Assembly: GCA_947472115.1 (NCBI GenBank)
Contig: CANIZU010000002.1
Location: 1-35,307, forward strand
Reading direction: 5' to 3'
DNA length: 35,307 nucleotides
From: Flavobacteriales bacterium
GTDB lineage: Bacteria; Bacteroidota; Bacteroidia; NS11-12g; UBA955
Below the pieces are notes generated by a model. That model searched no databases and was not told the DNA's origin. It was given only the letters and a program-made list of their open reading frames with translations. The translations under genes and the position numbers were made by a program. Positions within the stretch are counted from its first letter, which is position 1. Every line of letters starts with the position of its first letter. Shown piece after piece: positions 26,327 to 34,016 of this stretch.

Positions 26327-26483
26327 CTCGACGTTAATCGCAAACGCAAAATTTTGGGTGATCTAAAATTTTTGTGTGACAATATTGCGAAATTAAACGT
26401 TCCTTTCGGGAAGAAGCCCTGCACTTCGCTCGCAGGCCTGTATACTTTGTGCCTTGTGATGTTTATGAACTCAAGAAATACCA
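26327..26483. other. Intergenic spacer without identified gene
   Basis: A 157-base gap between the small secreted protein gene and the orphan CHU_C tail. It holds a short GC-richer hairpin-capable stretch near 26420-26440 (CCTGC and GCAGG arms with a 9-base loop), which might serve as a terminator for the small gene. No reading frame with a recognisable product was seen. Confidence 0.4.
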
Positions 26484-26690
26484 TTAACGTTTCAGATAAA
26501 CATCCACCGAGATGTTTTTGTGAAGACCGTCACTGTATTCAAAAACGATAAAATAGATGCCTTCGGGAAGCAGGGTGTTGTTTTGAGATTGGCTTGAAAT
26601 GTTGTTGGCAGAGGCAACATTCCCCCTAACGGATACATTGCTTTTGCCATCCCACGCGATGTTTTGTTGGGCATTGGATTCAAAGACTAG
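26484..26690 (-). pseudogene. Orphan CHU_C (T9SS type B) tail fragment
   Basis: The minus strand encodes about 68 residues of a CHU_C sorting domain (VFESNAQQNIAWDGK, then LLPEGIYFIVFEYSDG, ending VDVYLKR and a stop). The stretch around 26650-26688 is nearly base-for-base identical to the same codons in both giant paralogs, but the last 40 codons differ and carry an extra Asn/Ser-rich insert. It is cut at its 5' side exactly where the rlmD tail sequence begins. No upstream reading frame or signal peptide remains, so it cannot be exported on its own. It is the remnant of a fourth CHU_C gene, or a silent tail cassette. Confidence 0.82.
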
Positions 26691-26982
26691 CATGTTCACA
26701 CACCCATCACTTGGAGAACGTGGGTTTATGGGAGTTGCGGTAAGACTTTGATAGATAGGTAGTCGTAGTAAGTTTTCTTGTTTGTATTGGAATCGGTTTG
26801 ATTGAAAAAATCGGGTCGTAATAGTGATAAAAAGATTGGCAAAGGATTAGTCTTCAGTACACTAACTGTCGATGCATCACATTATCATTGATTTGCTGAA
26901 TACCGAAAATAAATACTTGCTTGTTTGGGTTAGGGTAGCTGATGATTGCTTCAGTGTTTGGTGCATTCAAATTGATTTGTTG
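26691..26982. repeat. Right copy of rlmD-3'-end/spacer direct repeat
   Basis: Counterpart of 18493-18786 at an offset of 8196 bases. It contains a divergent rlmD tail (26694-26743), the noncoding spacer, and the 3' end of the intact type A T9SS gene. Beyond 26982 the gene continues here, while the left copy is deleted. Confidence 0.9.
26694..26743 (+). pseudogene. rlmD: Divergent 3' remnant of rlmD
   Basis: In one plus-strand frame this reads HTHHLENVGLWELR followed by TAA. The complete rlmD at 17150-18547 ends HTHHVENVGLWELR followed by TGA. The nucleotide differences are almost all at third codon positions, and only one residue changes (V to L). That pattern means the fragment came from an rlmD that was under selection as a working gene, probably an allele of a related strain, rather than from decay of a duplicate. 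Everything upstream of these codons is missing and is replaced by the orphan CHU_C tail. Confidence 0.85.
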
Positions 26983-28512
26983 GAGCAATTTTCCATTCAG
27001 ATCCCATATAAAAATGTCTTGAAAGGCCGAGGAAGATTGAATATTCCATTGGTCTTTTTCTGAAGGAATGGGACCAATTTTTACGGGTGATTTTGTAATA
27101 ACATGGTTAGAAGCTTTGTTTTTAGATAATTGCGCATAGGCGACTGCAATGGTGTTCCCTGTTGTGTTGTAGATGTCTGAACCGAAGAAGTTAAACGGTG
27201 CGTTAAATGCGTTCAATGGCAGGTGGTATGCACAGCTACTAGGATCAAAGAAACTATAGTTATAAGAGGCCCCTTCATCTTGCCAAGCTTGTTTGTAGTT
27301 CCCATTTAAATCAAACAAAATACACATACTTCCAGATGAATTTTTAATTGAATCTGGGAGATTCGGCCAAAGAGAAGAAGGACATCCATTAAGGCGCAAT
27401 CTTGGTCCTAAATTATTGCATCCCTCTATGAGCTCAAATTGAATTATGGGACTGTAGGAATTGGAGTCGCAAATGAAGAATTTTTTGGGACTTCCATTAG
27501 TTTCATTAAGTATCGCCATAGCACAGTTTGGGTCTCCGGCAAAAGGTACTTTGAGTTTTTTACCCAGCCAATTGCAGTTTCGTTTATAAATTAAACCCAA
27601 ATAAACGTTTCCATGATTGTCTGAACAGAAGTTGTTTCTGTTTGCTCTTGCACCTGAACTGTCGGCCCGTTTCACCCATAGGAGGTTGCCGTTTTTTGCA
27701 TAACAAAAGGTAATTACATCGATGAGATTTCCACCGGCAGGTGATGTGCGTTGGTCAGTTGCTTTGTAAACGGAGAATTTGTTGCGAAAACTGCTCGACT
27801 TGGATATTTCGACCTGTAAAAGAATCGACTGATTGGAAAATGCAATCGTCCTTGAAGTGCCTCCCGTGCCTAGATATTGGGCATTTATTACCTGTCCGAA
27901 ATTATTGATCTCCAATGAATAATACCCGCCGATGGAGTCTAATTTGAGTTCGCTAAAATTAGTGTCGGATGAAGATTTGTAATATCCAAGTGCAATTTTA
28001 TTTTGATTTACGGTTCTAAGCTCTTGGATACTAAAGCCAGTTTTAAACCACAGAAAATCACCGTTGGTATTAAATGAAAATAGCCTTGCGTTTGAAGGGT
28101 AATTGGTACCTCTGTAACTTCCAGCCCCTGAATTCTGCACCAATATTGTGATTTGGTTATTGTTTGTGATTACAATATCAATCAAGGCCATCGAAGAATC
28201 ATTAGATTTAAATGGATAAGCCCACGCATTGGAGGCATTGGATTTATTAATTTTGGTTAATACAGTATTGTAACCGTCTGATTTGCGATAAACCCCATTT
28301 GTTAATCGCAGTGAGTCGCCAATGTTAAACAGAGAATAGATATTACCCAAACTATCAAACACAACTTTCCTGGCTTGAGGAATTTGCCATAGTCCAGTTT
28401 TTCGTTTACCGAAATTTTGGACTTCCTTTATCCATTGAACTTTGGGTGTTGGGATTTGTGCTTCAATTTTCAGTGAAGTGAAAATTAACAGAAAAATGAA
28501 AATTCTTTTCAT
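26854..28512 (-). CDS. Secreted protein with T9SS type A sorting tail, propeller-like
   Basis: A 552-residue secreted protein. The signal peptide MKRIFIFLLIFTSLKIEAQ is followed by a beta-rich region with repeated 'DSLGNIY', 'FNTNGDFLW' and 'CYAKNGNLLWVKR' segments, resembling SBBP-type propeller repeats. The last ~75 residues (IGPIPSEKDQWNI, IFIWDLNGKLLQQINL, ending NVMHRQLVY) have the layout of a T9SS type A sorting domain. It starts 40 bases after the stop of the giant gene at 28553-31870, so the two are probably one transcript. A remnant of a second copy is at 18658-18786. The ligand or enzyme function is unknown. Confidence 0.78.
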   Translation of the reverse strand: MKRIFIFLLIFTSLKIEAQIPTPKVQWIKEVQNFGKRKTGLWQIPQARKVVFDSLGNIYSLFNIGDSLRLTNGVYRKSDGYNTVLTKINKSNASNAWAYPFKSNDSSMALIDIVITNNNQITILVQNSGAGSYRGTNYPSNARLFSFNTNGDFLWFKTGFSIQELRTVNQNKIALGYYKSSSDTNFSELKLDSIGGYYSLEINNFGQVINAQYLGTGGTSRTIAFSNQSILLQVEISKSSSFRNKFSVYKATDQRTSPAGGNLIDVITFCYAKNGNLLWVKRADSSGARANRNNFCSDNHGNVYLGLIYKRNCNWLGKKLKVPFAGDPNCAMAILNETNGSPKKFFICDSNSYSPIIQFELIEGCNNLGPRLRLNGCPSSLWPNLPDSIKNSSGSMCILFDLNGNYKQAWQDEGASYNYSFFDPSSCAYHLPLNAFNAPFNFFGSDIYNTTGNTIAVAYAQLSKNKASNHVITKSPVKIGPIPSEKDQWNIQSSSAFQDIFIWDLNGKLLQQINLNAPNTEAIISYPNPNKQVFIFGIQQINDNVMHRQLVY

Positions 28513-28552
28513 ATTACTATGTGACGCTTAAAATGCAATTAGTTGCAAAGAA

Positions 28553-29983
28553 TCAAAACTTCAAATAAATATTCTTAGATAAGTTGGGTCGATGACTGTC
28601 GTTGTAATTGAAGACAATGAAATAGACACCCTCGGGGAGTAGTTCTGCGGGTTCAGTGTTTTGGCTTTGGCCCGATGCGTGATTGCGGCCGTCCCATGCG
28701 ATGTTTTGTTGGGCATTGGATTCAAAGACTACCTGTCCCCAACGATTAAAAATCACCCATGATGCTTTTGGGAAAGCCCACAGTCCTGGAATTGCCAATG
28801 AGTCGTTTACGCCATCGCCGTTGGGTGATATGCCTTCCGGGATTTGGATTTCGGCCTCGGGTTTGATGGGTAGATTGAGACAAAGCGTGTCATCGCAACC
28901 AAATGAATCCCTCACCACCAAGCAAACCTTGTAGCTGATCCATAGAAATGATTTGACATAACTGTGCGTGGGACTTTGTACGTTGCTGCTGTTGAGGTCC
29001 CCAAAATCCCATATCCATTGTTTGGCGTTGTTGGTTTTGCCGATGAATTTGAGCGTTGGAAACTGGGATGAGTCTATCGAAAAATCGGACTTAATGTTGT
29101 GGCTGATGACCGATAACTCAAAAACCGAATCGCAGCCGGTGAAGGCGGACAGCGTGTCGCGGAGCGATAATGGCAATGGGTATTTTTTGCTTCGGTAGGC
29201 AAAGGAATCGGTGTTGCAGAGGCTGAGTTGCTGCGTTATAAATTGGGGTGGATTGACGGTCAACTGAAGGTTGATCAGCGAATCACAGCCGTTGGTACGG
29301 GTGGTTTTGATTTGATAGTTTCCCGTGGCAAAAAACAGTAAGCTGTTGAATCGGAGGGTATCGCCCAAACAAATGGCCGACTTGATAGAAATGGTGGTGT
29401 CGGTGAGGACGTTCAGGCTCGTATTGACAATGGAATCACAGCCGCGGAAATTGGTGAAGGTATCGGCGTAATTGCCTGAAATCCGGTAAGCCCGCGCGCC
29501 AACAGTGAAACTATCGCCCCGACAGATTTTTGGAAAAAGAAAAGTGAACGAGCGGGGCTTGAAAGTGAGCTTGTATTGAATGAGCGAATCGCAGCCGAAT
29601 TGGTTTTTGAGGGAGTCGGTGAAGGTGGTATCGCGGAAATGTGAGAATCCATTGTGGATCCAAATATCGGCGGCACAGAATTGCAGCGACTGGGCGATGA
29701 AATCTTTGGGGTTGGAGCGGAGTTGGTAGTTGATAAATGCGCCATTGCAATGAAAATTACGCTGGATTTTTACGGTGTATTGCTGTCCGGCGGTGGGATT
29801 AAACAGAGTATCTGAAAAGTGGTTTAGCGAATCGACTTGCTTTACGATTTGTTGGGTTTTGTTATCGGTCCAAACGAATGAATACTTGGAGGCTGAATCG
29901 CATCGGGGCAAAGTGACAAGGAGATAATCATCACAGGTTACGGGGCCGTTGGAATTGAATAATAGGGTGGAATCGATGCTGGT
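28553..29983. repeat. 1.43-kb direct repeat, copy 2 (C-terminal half of giant protein gene)
   Basis: Same-strand partner of 22570-24000 at an offset of 5983 bases. The encoded ~481 residues differ at about 42 positions. Recombination between the copies would remove about 6 kb, including the small secreted protein, the orphan tail and the type A protein gene, and would produce a chimeric giant gene. Confidence 0.9.
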
Positions 29984-31870
29984 GTAGGGGTTTGCAATGG
30001 CCGCAACCAATTTTTCTCCGGTAGCATAAATTAGGTTGTTTTGGATGTTGTATTTTACGTCCTGTATGCGACCAATTTCTTTGATTCTAGAGGAGTCGAT
30101 GATGATATCTGCTTCTTTTTTAAACGTATCTCCGAGGAAAGTAAATACTGCCAATTTGGGCCGATAATTCCCAACAAAGATGTGATTGGCATAGTCGGTG
30201 GCCACACCAAATTGCATATTTTGCGTATCGAGATTGTTGGTGAAGGTATCGAGTATTTTACCGGTTTTTTTATTGTAAGCTGTGAGCGTTTTTCCATCAA
30301 AAGTGAAGGCGAAATAATTGTTAGCGGCTACGGCATTTGAATTGAAAATTTTTAGGTTTCTGTAAGGTGAAAAGCGCCATGTTCTGCCACCACTGCCCAG
30401 AAAATGTATCGGAGGGGATTGTGTCCAGAGATTGCTTTGTGAGTTTTTGTTTACCCGAAATAGGGTGTCATTGATTGTGCCCAAAGAAGCCGTGGCATCG
30501 AATTTCACTAAGTTAAATAGATTTCCCGATGGGTCTTGGGCTGCGGATCGAATGTCTTTGTATTGCCCCGTGTAGGTATACAACATTTTCGAAGAAATAA
30601 TACCCGTGTCGTTGAGTTGGACCATCACACCATTTGTGCCCAAGGCTTTGTATTTATTTTCGATGCAATCACAGTGCATTTGATTGAAGGTATTTGTCTT
30701 GTGGGGATAGGTCTTAACGAATCCGTCATAAAAACCATTTGAATCCAATCTAACGATGCGGGGTTTATTGAGTTTGCCTGTGGTAAAATCATAATCAGGT
30801 GCATCTTGTCCCAAAATTAGACTGTGTTTTACAGGTTCAACCATGAAATTGGTGTAATTGCCTGTTGTAGAGCCGTTTAGGTGCCATTTAATCGTATCTA
30901 TCGTGCCTTGAAAAATCCATTTCAGTGAACCATTTGCGGCGCTGTATTTGGCAATTTTTGTGGAGTTTCCAGCCAGGTACCATCCCCATTGTCCCGCACC
31001 GCCATATACGTAAACGTTGCCATGGCTGTCGTACTGTAAATTGAGTCCACAATTCCTCGCCAAGATCGATGCTTTGTTTGCTGCATCCCAAGAGGGCCAG
31101 CTTGCCGTGTCCATGTTGTTAATCACATGAACCCAGGGGTCGATGATGAGAGTTTGTTTTGGATTATACTGTGTTACATCAAGTAAATAATGGCTTTGAT
31201 TTTTTTGTATTGAAAACGCTATTGGCAGTGAATCTTGCTGAAAAATACGCCACTGGGTTTGTGAAACCTGCATGGAGGGCAATTTGGATACCATGGTGGC
31301 ATTGGCATTGATTTCTGTTTGTGATTCTGGCGAAATTTGCCATCGAATGGATTGAATATTACCACCTGGATGTACGAAGAAAGAGTATTTGAAACCCGCT
31401 GAATTGGGCTGGATTTCGTAGATTAGGTCAATGTGCGGATAGAAGTTTTTAAAAGTGATTTTTGAATAACCATAGGATTTTTTGTTTTGATCGCCATAGC
31501 TAAAATAGAATGGGGATTGGTCCTCGCTGTGGATTTTAGCATCGGAATTGGCGTATTCGAATTTTTGGAAAAACCGACTACGTCCATTGTTGATTGCAAA
31601 TCCGTTATTTAAAATTGCCACTTGGGCATGGTTGTCCTGGTACATGAACAACGGCTTAACCAATGGCGCTTGACCGTCGGGTAGGATGGGTTCAAATTGA
31701 CCCTTATTTTCAATGAAATAATGCTGAGGAAAGGGGTTGGTATTAACAAACGGGGTTTGGGCCCACAAGTTTTTGTGAATTAAAAAAAATAATAGCCACT
31801 GAAATCGTTTCAATATTGCAAACGAATTGTGTATGTGCAATTTCCTCTCGGACTCATGTGAATACAGCAT
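28553..31870 (-). CDS. Giant surface protein: DUF7948-like, GCDS repeats, PKD, CHU_C tail (paralog 3)
   Basis: A 1105-residue secreted protein. The ATG at 31870 gives about 20 polar residues before the hydrophobic leader (RFQWLLFFLIHKNLWAQ). An in-frame TTG at codon 21, just before KRF, would give a shorter and more ordinary signal peptide, so the true start is uncertain. The domains are a DUF7948-like N-terminus (HYFIENKGQFEP, FYPHIDLIYEI), a propeller-like middle (GNVYVYGGAG), four GCDS repeats (about 727-924), a PKD-like domain (about 927-1002, WDFGDLNSS) and a CHU_C tail (about 1009-1105, IPEGISPNGDGVNDS). The C-terminal ~481 residues are nearly shared with paralog 2. It is divergent from the small HTH gene, with candidate operator half-sites in the 46-base gap. 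Confidence 0.85.
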   Translation of the reverse strand: MLYSHESERKLHIHNSFAILKRFQWLLFFLIHKNLWAQTPFVNTNPFPQHYFIENKGQFEPILPDGQAPLVKPLFMYQDNHAQVAILNNGFAINNGRSRFFQKFEYANSDAKIHSEDQSPFYFSYGDQNKKSYGYSKITFKNFYPHIDLIYEIQPNSAGFKYSFFVHPGGNIQSIRWQISPESQTEINANATMVSKLPSMQVSQTQWRIFQQDSLPIAFSIQKNQSHYLLDVTQYNPKQTLIIDPWVHVINNMDTASWPSWDAANKASILARNCGLNLQYDSHGNVYVYGGAGQWGWYLAGNSTKIAKYSAANGSLKWIFQGTIDTIKWHLNGSTTGNYTNFMVEPVKHSLILGQDAPDYDFTTGKLNKPRIVRLDSNGFYDGFVKTYPHKTNTFNQMHCDCIENKYKALGTNGVMVQLNDTGIISSKMLYTYTGQYKDIRSAAQDPSGNLFNLVKFDATASLGTINDTLFRVNKNSQSNLWTQSPPIHFLGSGGRTWRFSPYRNLKIFNSNAVAANNYFAFTFDGKTLTAYNKKTGKILDTFTNNLDTQNMQFGVATDYANHIFVGNYRPKLAVFTFLGDTFKKEADIIIDSSRIKEIGRIQDVKYNIQNNLIYATGEKLVAAIANPYTSIDSTLLFNSNGPVTCDDYLLVTLPRCDSASKYSFVWTDNKTQQIVKQVDSLNHFSDTLFNPTAGQQYTVKIQRNFHCNGAFINYQLRSNPKDFIAQSLQFCAADIWIHNGFSHFRDTTFTDSLKNQFGCDSLIQYKLTFKPRSFTFLFPKICRGDSFTVGARAYRISGNYADTFTNFRGCDSIVNTSLNVLTDTTISIKSAICLGDTLRFNSLLFFATGNYQIKTTRTNGCDSLINLQLTVNPPQFITQQLSLCNTDSFAYRSKKYPLPLSLRDTLSAFTGCDSVFELSVISHNIKSDFSIDSSQFPTLKFIGKTNNAKQWIWDFGDLNSSNVQSPTHSYVKSFLWISYKVCLVVRDSFGCDDTLCLNLPIKPEAEIQIPEGISPNGDGVNDSLAIPGLWAFPKASWVIFNRWGQVVFESNAQQNIAWDGRNHASGQSQNTEPAELLPEGVYFIVFNYNDSHRPNLSKNIYLKF

Positions 31871-31880
31871 TGCATCGTAG

Positions 31881-31901
31881 ACTAAATTAGTAAAATACTA
31901 A
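31881..31901. promoter_or_regulatory. Candidate operator: three alternating ACTAA/TTAGT half-sites
   Basis: Within the 46 bases separating the divergent giant gene and HTH gene there are three half-sites: ACTAA (31881-31885), TTAGT (31887-31891) and ACTAA (31897-31901). They form two overlapping perfect inverted repeats, ACTAA-A-TTAGT and TTAGTA-AAA-TACTAA. A divergent promoter region beside a small HTH gene is a typical place for an autoregulatory operator. The link to the HTH protein is inferred. Confidence 0.4.
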
Positions 31902-31916
31902 GGTAGTTCTATTGAT

Positions 31917-32105
31917 ATGGAAAAAACAAAAGAAATCATTGATTATTTAAAATATTCAACCAAATTAAGGGTTTTGCGCTATGCTAAAGATTGCGGCAAA
32001 AATAAAGAGGCGTGTGAAGTTTTTGGGGTGAAAAAGAGTACATTTTACAAATGGAAAAGGAGTTTGAATAGCATGTATAAAGGCAATTCGCAAATTACTT
32101 CTTAA
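31917..32105 (+). CDS. 62-residue HTH protein, transposase-N-terminus-like
   Basis: A short protein made almost entirely of one helix-turn-helix: KLRVLRYAKDCGKNKEACEV followed by FGVKKSTFYKWKR. This resembles the N-terminal DNA-binding domain of IS481/IS3-type transposases, where a 'CRxFGISRxTFYKW' pattern is usual. No DDE catalytic domain follows: the frame stops after about 13 further residues and a secreted CHU_C protein begins 10 bases later. It could be a transposase remnant or a domesticated stand-alone regulator. An intact start, tandem position before the CHU_C gene and palindromic half-sites just upstream favour a regulator, but no test is possible here. Confidence 0.6.
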   Translation: MEKTKEIIDYLKYSTKLRVLRYAKDCGKNKEACEVFGVKKSTFYKWKRSLNSMYKGNSQITS

Positions 32106-32115
32106 ATTTACATTG

Positions 32116-33936
32116 ATGAAAACTAGGTCATATCTATCAGGATGCAAAATAACATTAGGATTTTTGATATTCTGCTTATGCTTTGGATTCGTGAACCAAG
32201 TTCAATCTCAGCAGTTTGTCAATGGTAAGTTGGTGCGTAAAGAAAAATTTCCTGGTGGCGAAGGAGACACTTATTTAAAGTATGGTGCAGACTATAAAAA
32301 ATTATATACTCAAGCAAATATGGCTTCTGACCTGAATCAAGAAGGATATTTTAGGCAATATTACATTGATGGCCTTGATACGCTCAGACATAATTCTTGC
32401 AAGGGCTTTGCGTTAATACAAAATTGTTCTAAATATGGGGTTATTTCCACTGCCGATTCCAGTGTTTCTGCTGAAATTCTCGTGAACGGTGATACTTTTT
32501 CCGATTTCGGATTTAGTTTAAAAATAAATGCCCCATTACTAAAAGACAGCAATTACGATCTGAGCTTTCTGGTCGCTTCGATCGAAGCTTATCGCATTCC
32601 ATTTAAATTTTTTAATAAAAAGTTGAATCCCTATGAAGACTTTAAAATTTACATCACGCAAAGTAATAGCCCAAATTCCGAAGGCGATATTATTGCCATA
32701 ATTCGTAGACAGGATGTATACGAACTCGATTCGAGTACTTATTTCCCTTATACTTCAACAATTTATCCCAGAAACTCATTGCCTTGCACAACGATGGAGA
32801 CATTTTATTATCGGGTAAAAAAAGAGATTAAAGGAGCAAATTCGGGACAATATATCACCATAAGGGCAAAAACGCAAATCACCGATTCTGTATCGCGGCT
32901 TTTCAGGTATAATTGTAAACCTAGCGTATTATTCTGGAAAAATCAAAACCTTTTGGAGAGGGGCTTTTTATCCACCGACTACCAAATTCAATGCCCGTTT
33001 ACATTGATAAAAACTGGAGATTTATGTAATCAAAAAAATCCGCTTGCATTGAAAAGTTCTTCCCAGCATAACACCGATAAGTTTCTGTGGTCTACCGGTG
33101 ATACCTCCCCTACCTTAAATGTCATTAGCCCAGGTTTGTATTGGGTTGAGAAAAATAGAAATGGATGTATTGCACGAGATTCCATCATTATTAATAAATC
33201 GGTGACTGTAACAACAAGCACTGTAACCGTCAACAAATGTAAGGACAGCCTATTAACCATCGGCTTACAATCATCCCCAAATCAGAATAATTACCAATGG
33301 AATTCCGGCAGTAAAAATCAACGGTTATCCGTTTCAATACCAGGCTGTTATATACGAAATTCTCAAATGCTTGGTTGTTCCCTAGTTGACACATTTATGG
33401 TTCAAAATCACCCCAAGCACAAAGCCATTGACAAAATCAATTACACATTGTGTATGGGAGATTCCATCGTCTTGACAGGCCTAACAAGCAAGTTGGCTTG
33501 GTATCGTAAAAACTTTTTTTTGAGCAATGTTAGCGTTTTGCAGATTCACGGAGTTCAAGACGACACATTGGTATTGAAATCCATTGATAACTGCTGGCAA
33601 TTGGACACAATCGTCATAAAAGTAGAGAACTGCAATTTCTATGATACCGGGTTTCTCTACATCCCCAATGCTTTCACCCCCAATAAAGATGGTAAAAACG
33701 ATGTGTTTATTATTCCAGGAAAATCGATTCACAATTTCGAAATGACAATTTACAATCGCTGGGGAGAGCAGGTATTCTTTACTACCAACGCCGCCGAAGG
33801 TTGGGATGGTACATATCGAAACATCGATGCGCCTGCCGGTCCCTATATAGTTGTTTTGAAAAACAAATCAAACAGTAACTCGGGATCTCAAAACAATTCA
33901 CAGGACCTAAATATACCCATTCAATTGTTGCGTTAA
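32116..33936 (+). CDS. Secreted CHU_C (T9SS type B) surface protein
   Basis: A 606-residue protein from the ATG at 32116; an in-frame TTG directly before it is a less likely start. A signal peptide (ITLGFLIFCLCFGFVNQVQS) is followed by an unrecognised beta-rich N-terminal domain (about 35-290). Two or three immunoglobulin-like segments with paired cysteines come next (LWSTGDTSPTLNVISPGLYW, YQWNSGSKNQRLSV, and LCMGDSIVLTG). The CHU_C tail (about 512-606) has IPNAFTPNKDGKNDVFIIPG and YNRWGEQVFF. It differs from the three giant paralogs in having no DUF7948-like start and no GCDS repeats. It is 10 bases behind the HTH gene and probably co-transcribed with it. A surface adhesion or binding role is inferred from the tail only. 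Confidence 0.82.
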   Translation: MKTRSYLSGCKITLGFLIFCLCFGFVNQVQSQQFVNGKLVRKEKFPGGEGDTYLKYGADYKKLYTQANMASDLNQEGYFRQYYIDGLDTLRHNSCKGFALIQNCSKYGVISTADSSVSAEILVNGDTFSDFGFSLKINAPLLKDSNYDLSFLVASIEAYRIPFKFFNKKLNPYEDFKIYITQSNSPNSEGDIIAIIRRQDVYELDSSTYFPYTSTIYPRNSLPCTTMETFYYRVKKEIKGANSGQYITIRAKTQITDSVSRLFRYNCKPSVLFWKNQNLLERGFLSTDYQIQCPFTLIKTGDLCNQKNPLALKSSSQHNTDKFLWSTGDTSPTLNVISPGLYWVEKNRNGCIARDSIIINKSVTVTTSTVTVNKCKDSLLTIGLQSSPNQNNYQWNSGSKNQRLSVSIPGCYIRNSQMLGCSLVDTFMVQNHPKHKAIDKINYTLCMGDSIVLTGLTSKLAWYRKNFFLSNVSVLQIHGVQDDTLVLKSIDNCWQLDTIVIKVENCNFYDTGFLYIPNAFTPNKDGKNDVFIIPGKSIHNFEMTIYNRWGEQVFFTTNAAEGWDGTYRNIDAPAGPYIVVLKNKSNSNSGSQNNSQDLNIPIQLLR

Positions 33937-33974
33937 GTTGTTTAACCACGCTGAAGTTGAATCTCTGTATACCC

Positions 33975-33996
33975 TAATGAATATAGAAATTCATTA
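33975..33996. terminator. AT-rich stem-loop between convergent genes
   Basis: TAATGAAT and ATTCATTA form a perfect 8-base stem with a 6-base loop in the 80-base gap between the convergent CHU_C gene and the 2-oxoglutarate dehydrogenase gene. The position suits a bidirectional terminator, but the stem is AT-rich and has no U-tract, so support is weak. Confidence 0.3.
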
Positions 33997-34016
33997 AATC
34001 AACAAAACTAAATCAA

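Noticed and set aside
18493..26982. Integrative island with att sites at the rlmD 3' end
   Set aside because: The repeated gene end is suggestive, but no integrase, recombinase or other mobility gene lies between the copies, and the repeat is ~290 bases with other genes included, which fits homologous exchange better.
29413..29745. A 110-codon frame inside the giant gene at 28553-31870 with Pro/Ser-rich translation
   Set aside because: It overlaps the GCDS repeat region in another frame on the same strand, and its composition is that of a shifted reading of the repeats.
31917..32105. Complete insertion sequence starting with the HTH gene
   Set aside because: No catalytic transposase domain and no terminal inverted repeats were seen around it; the next gene is a secreted CHU_C protein.
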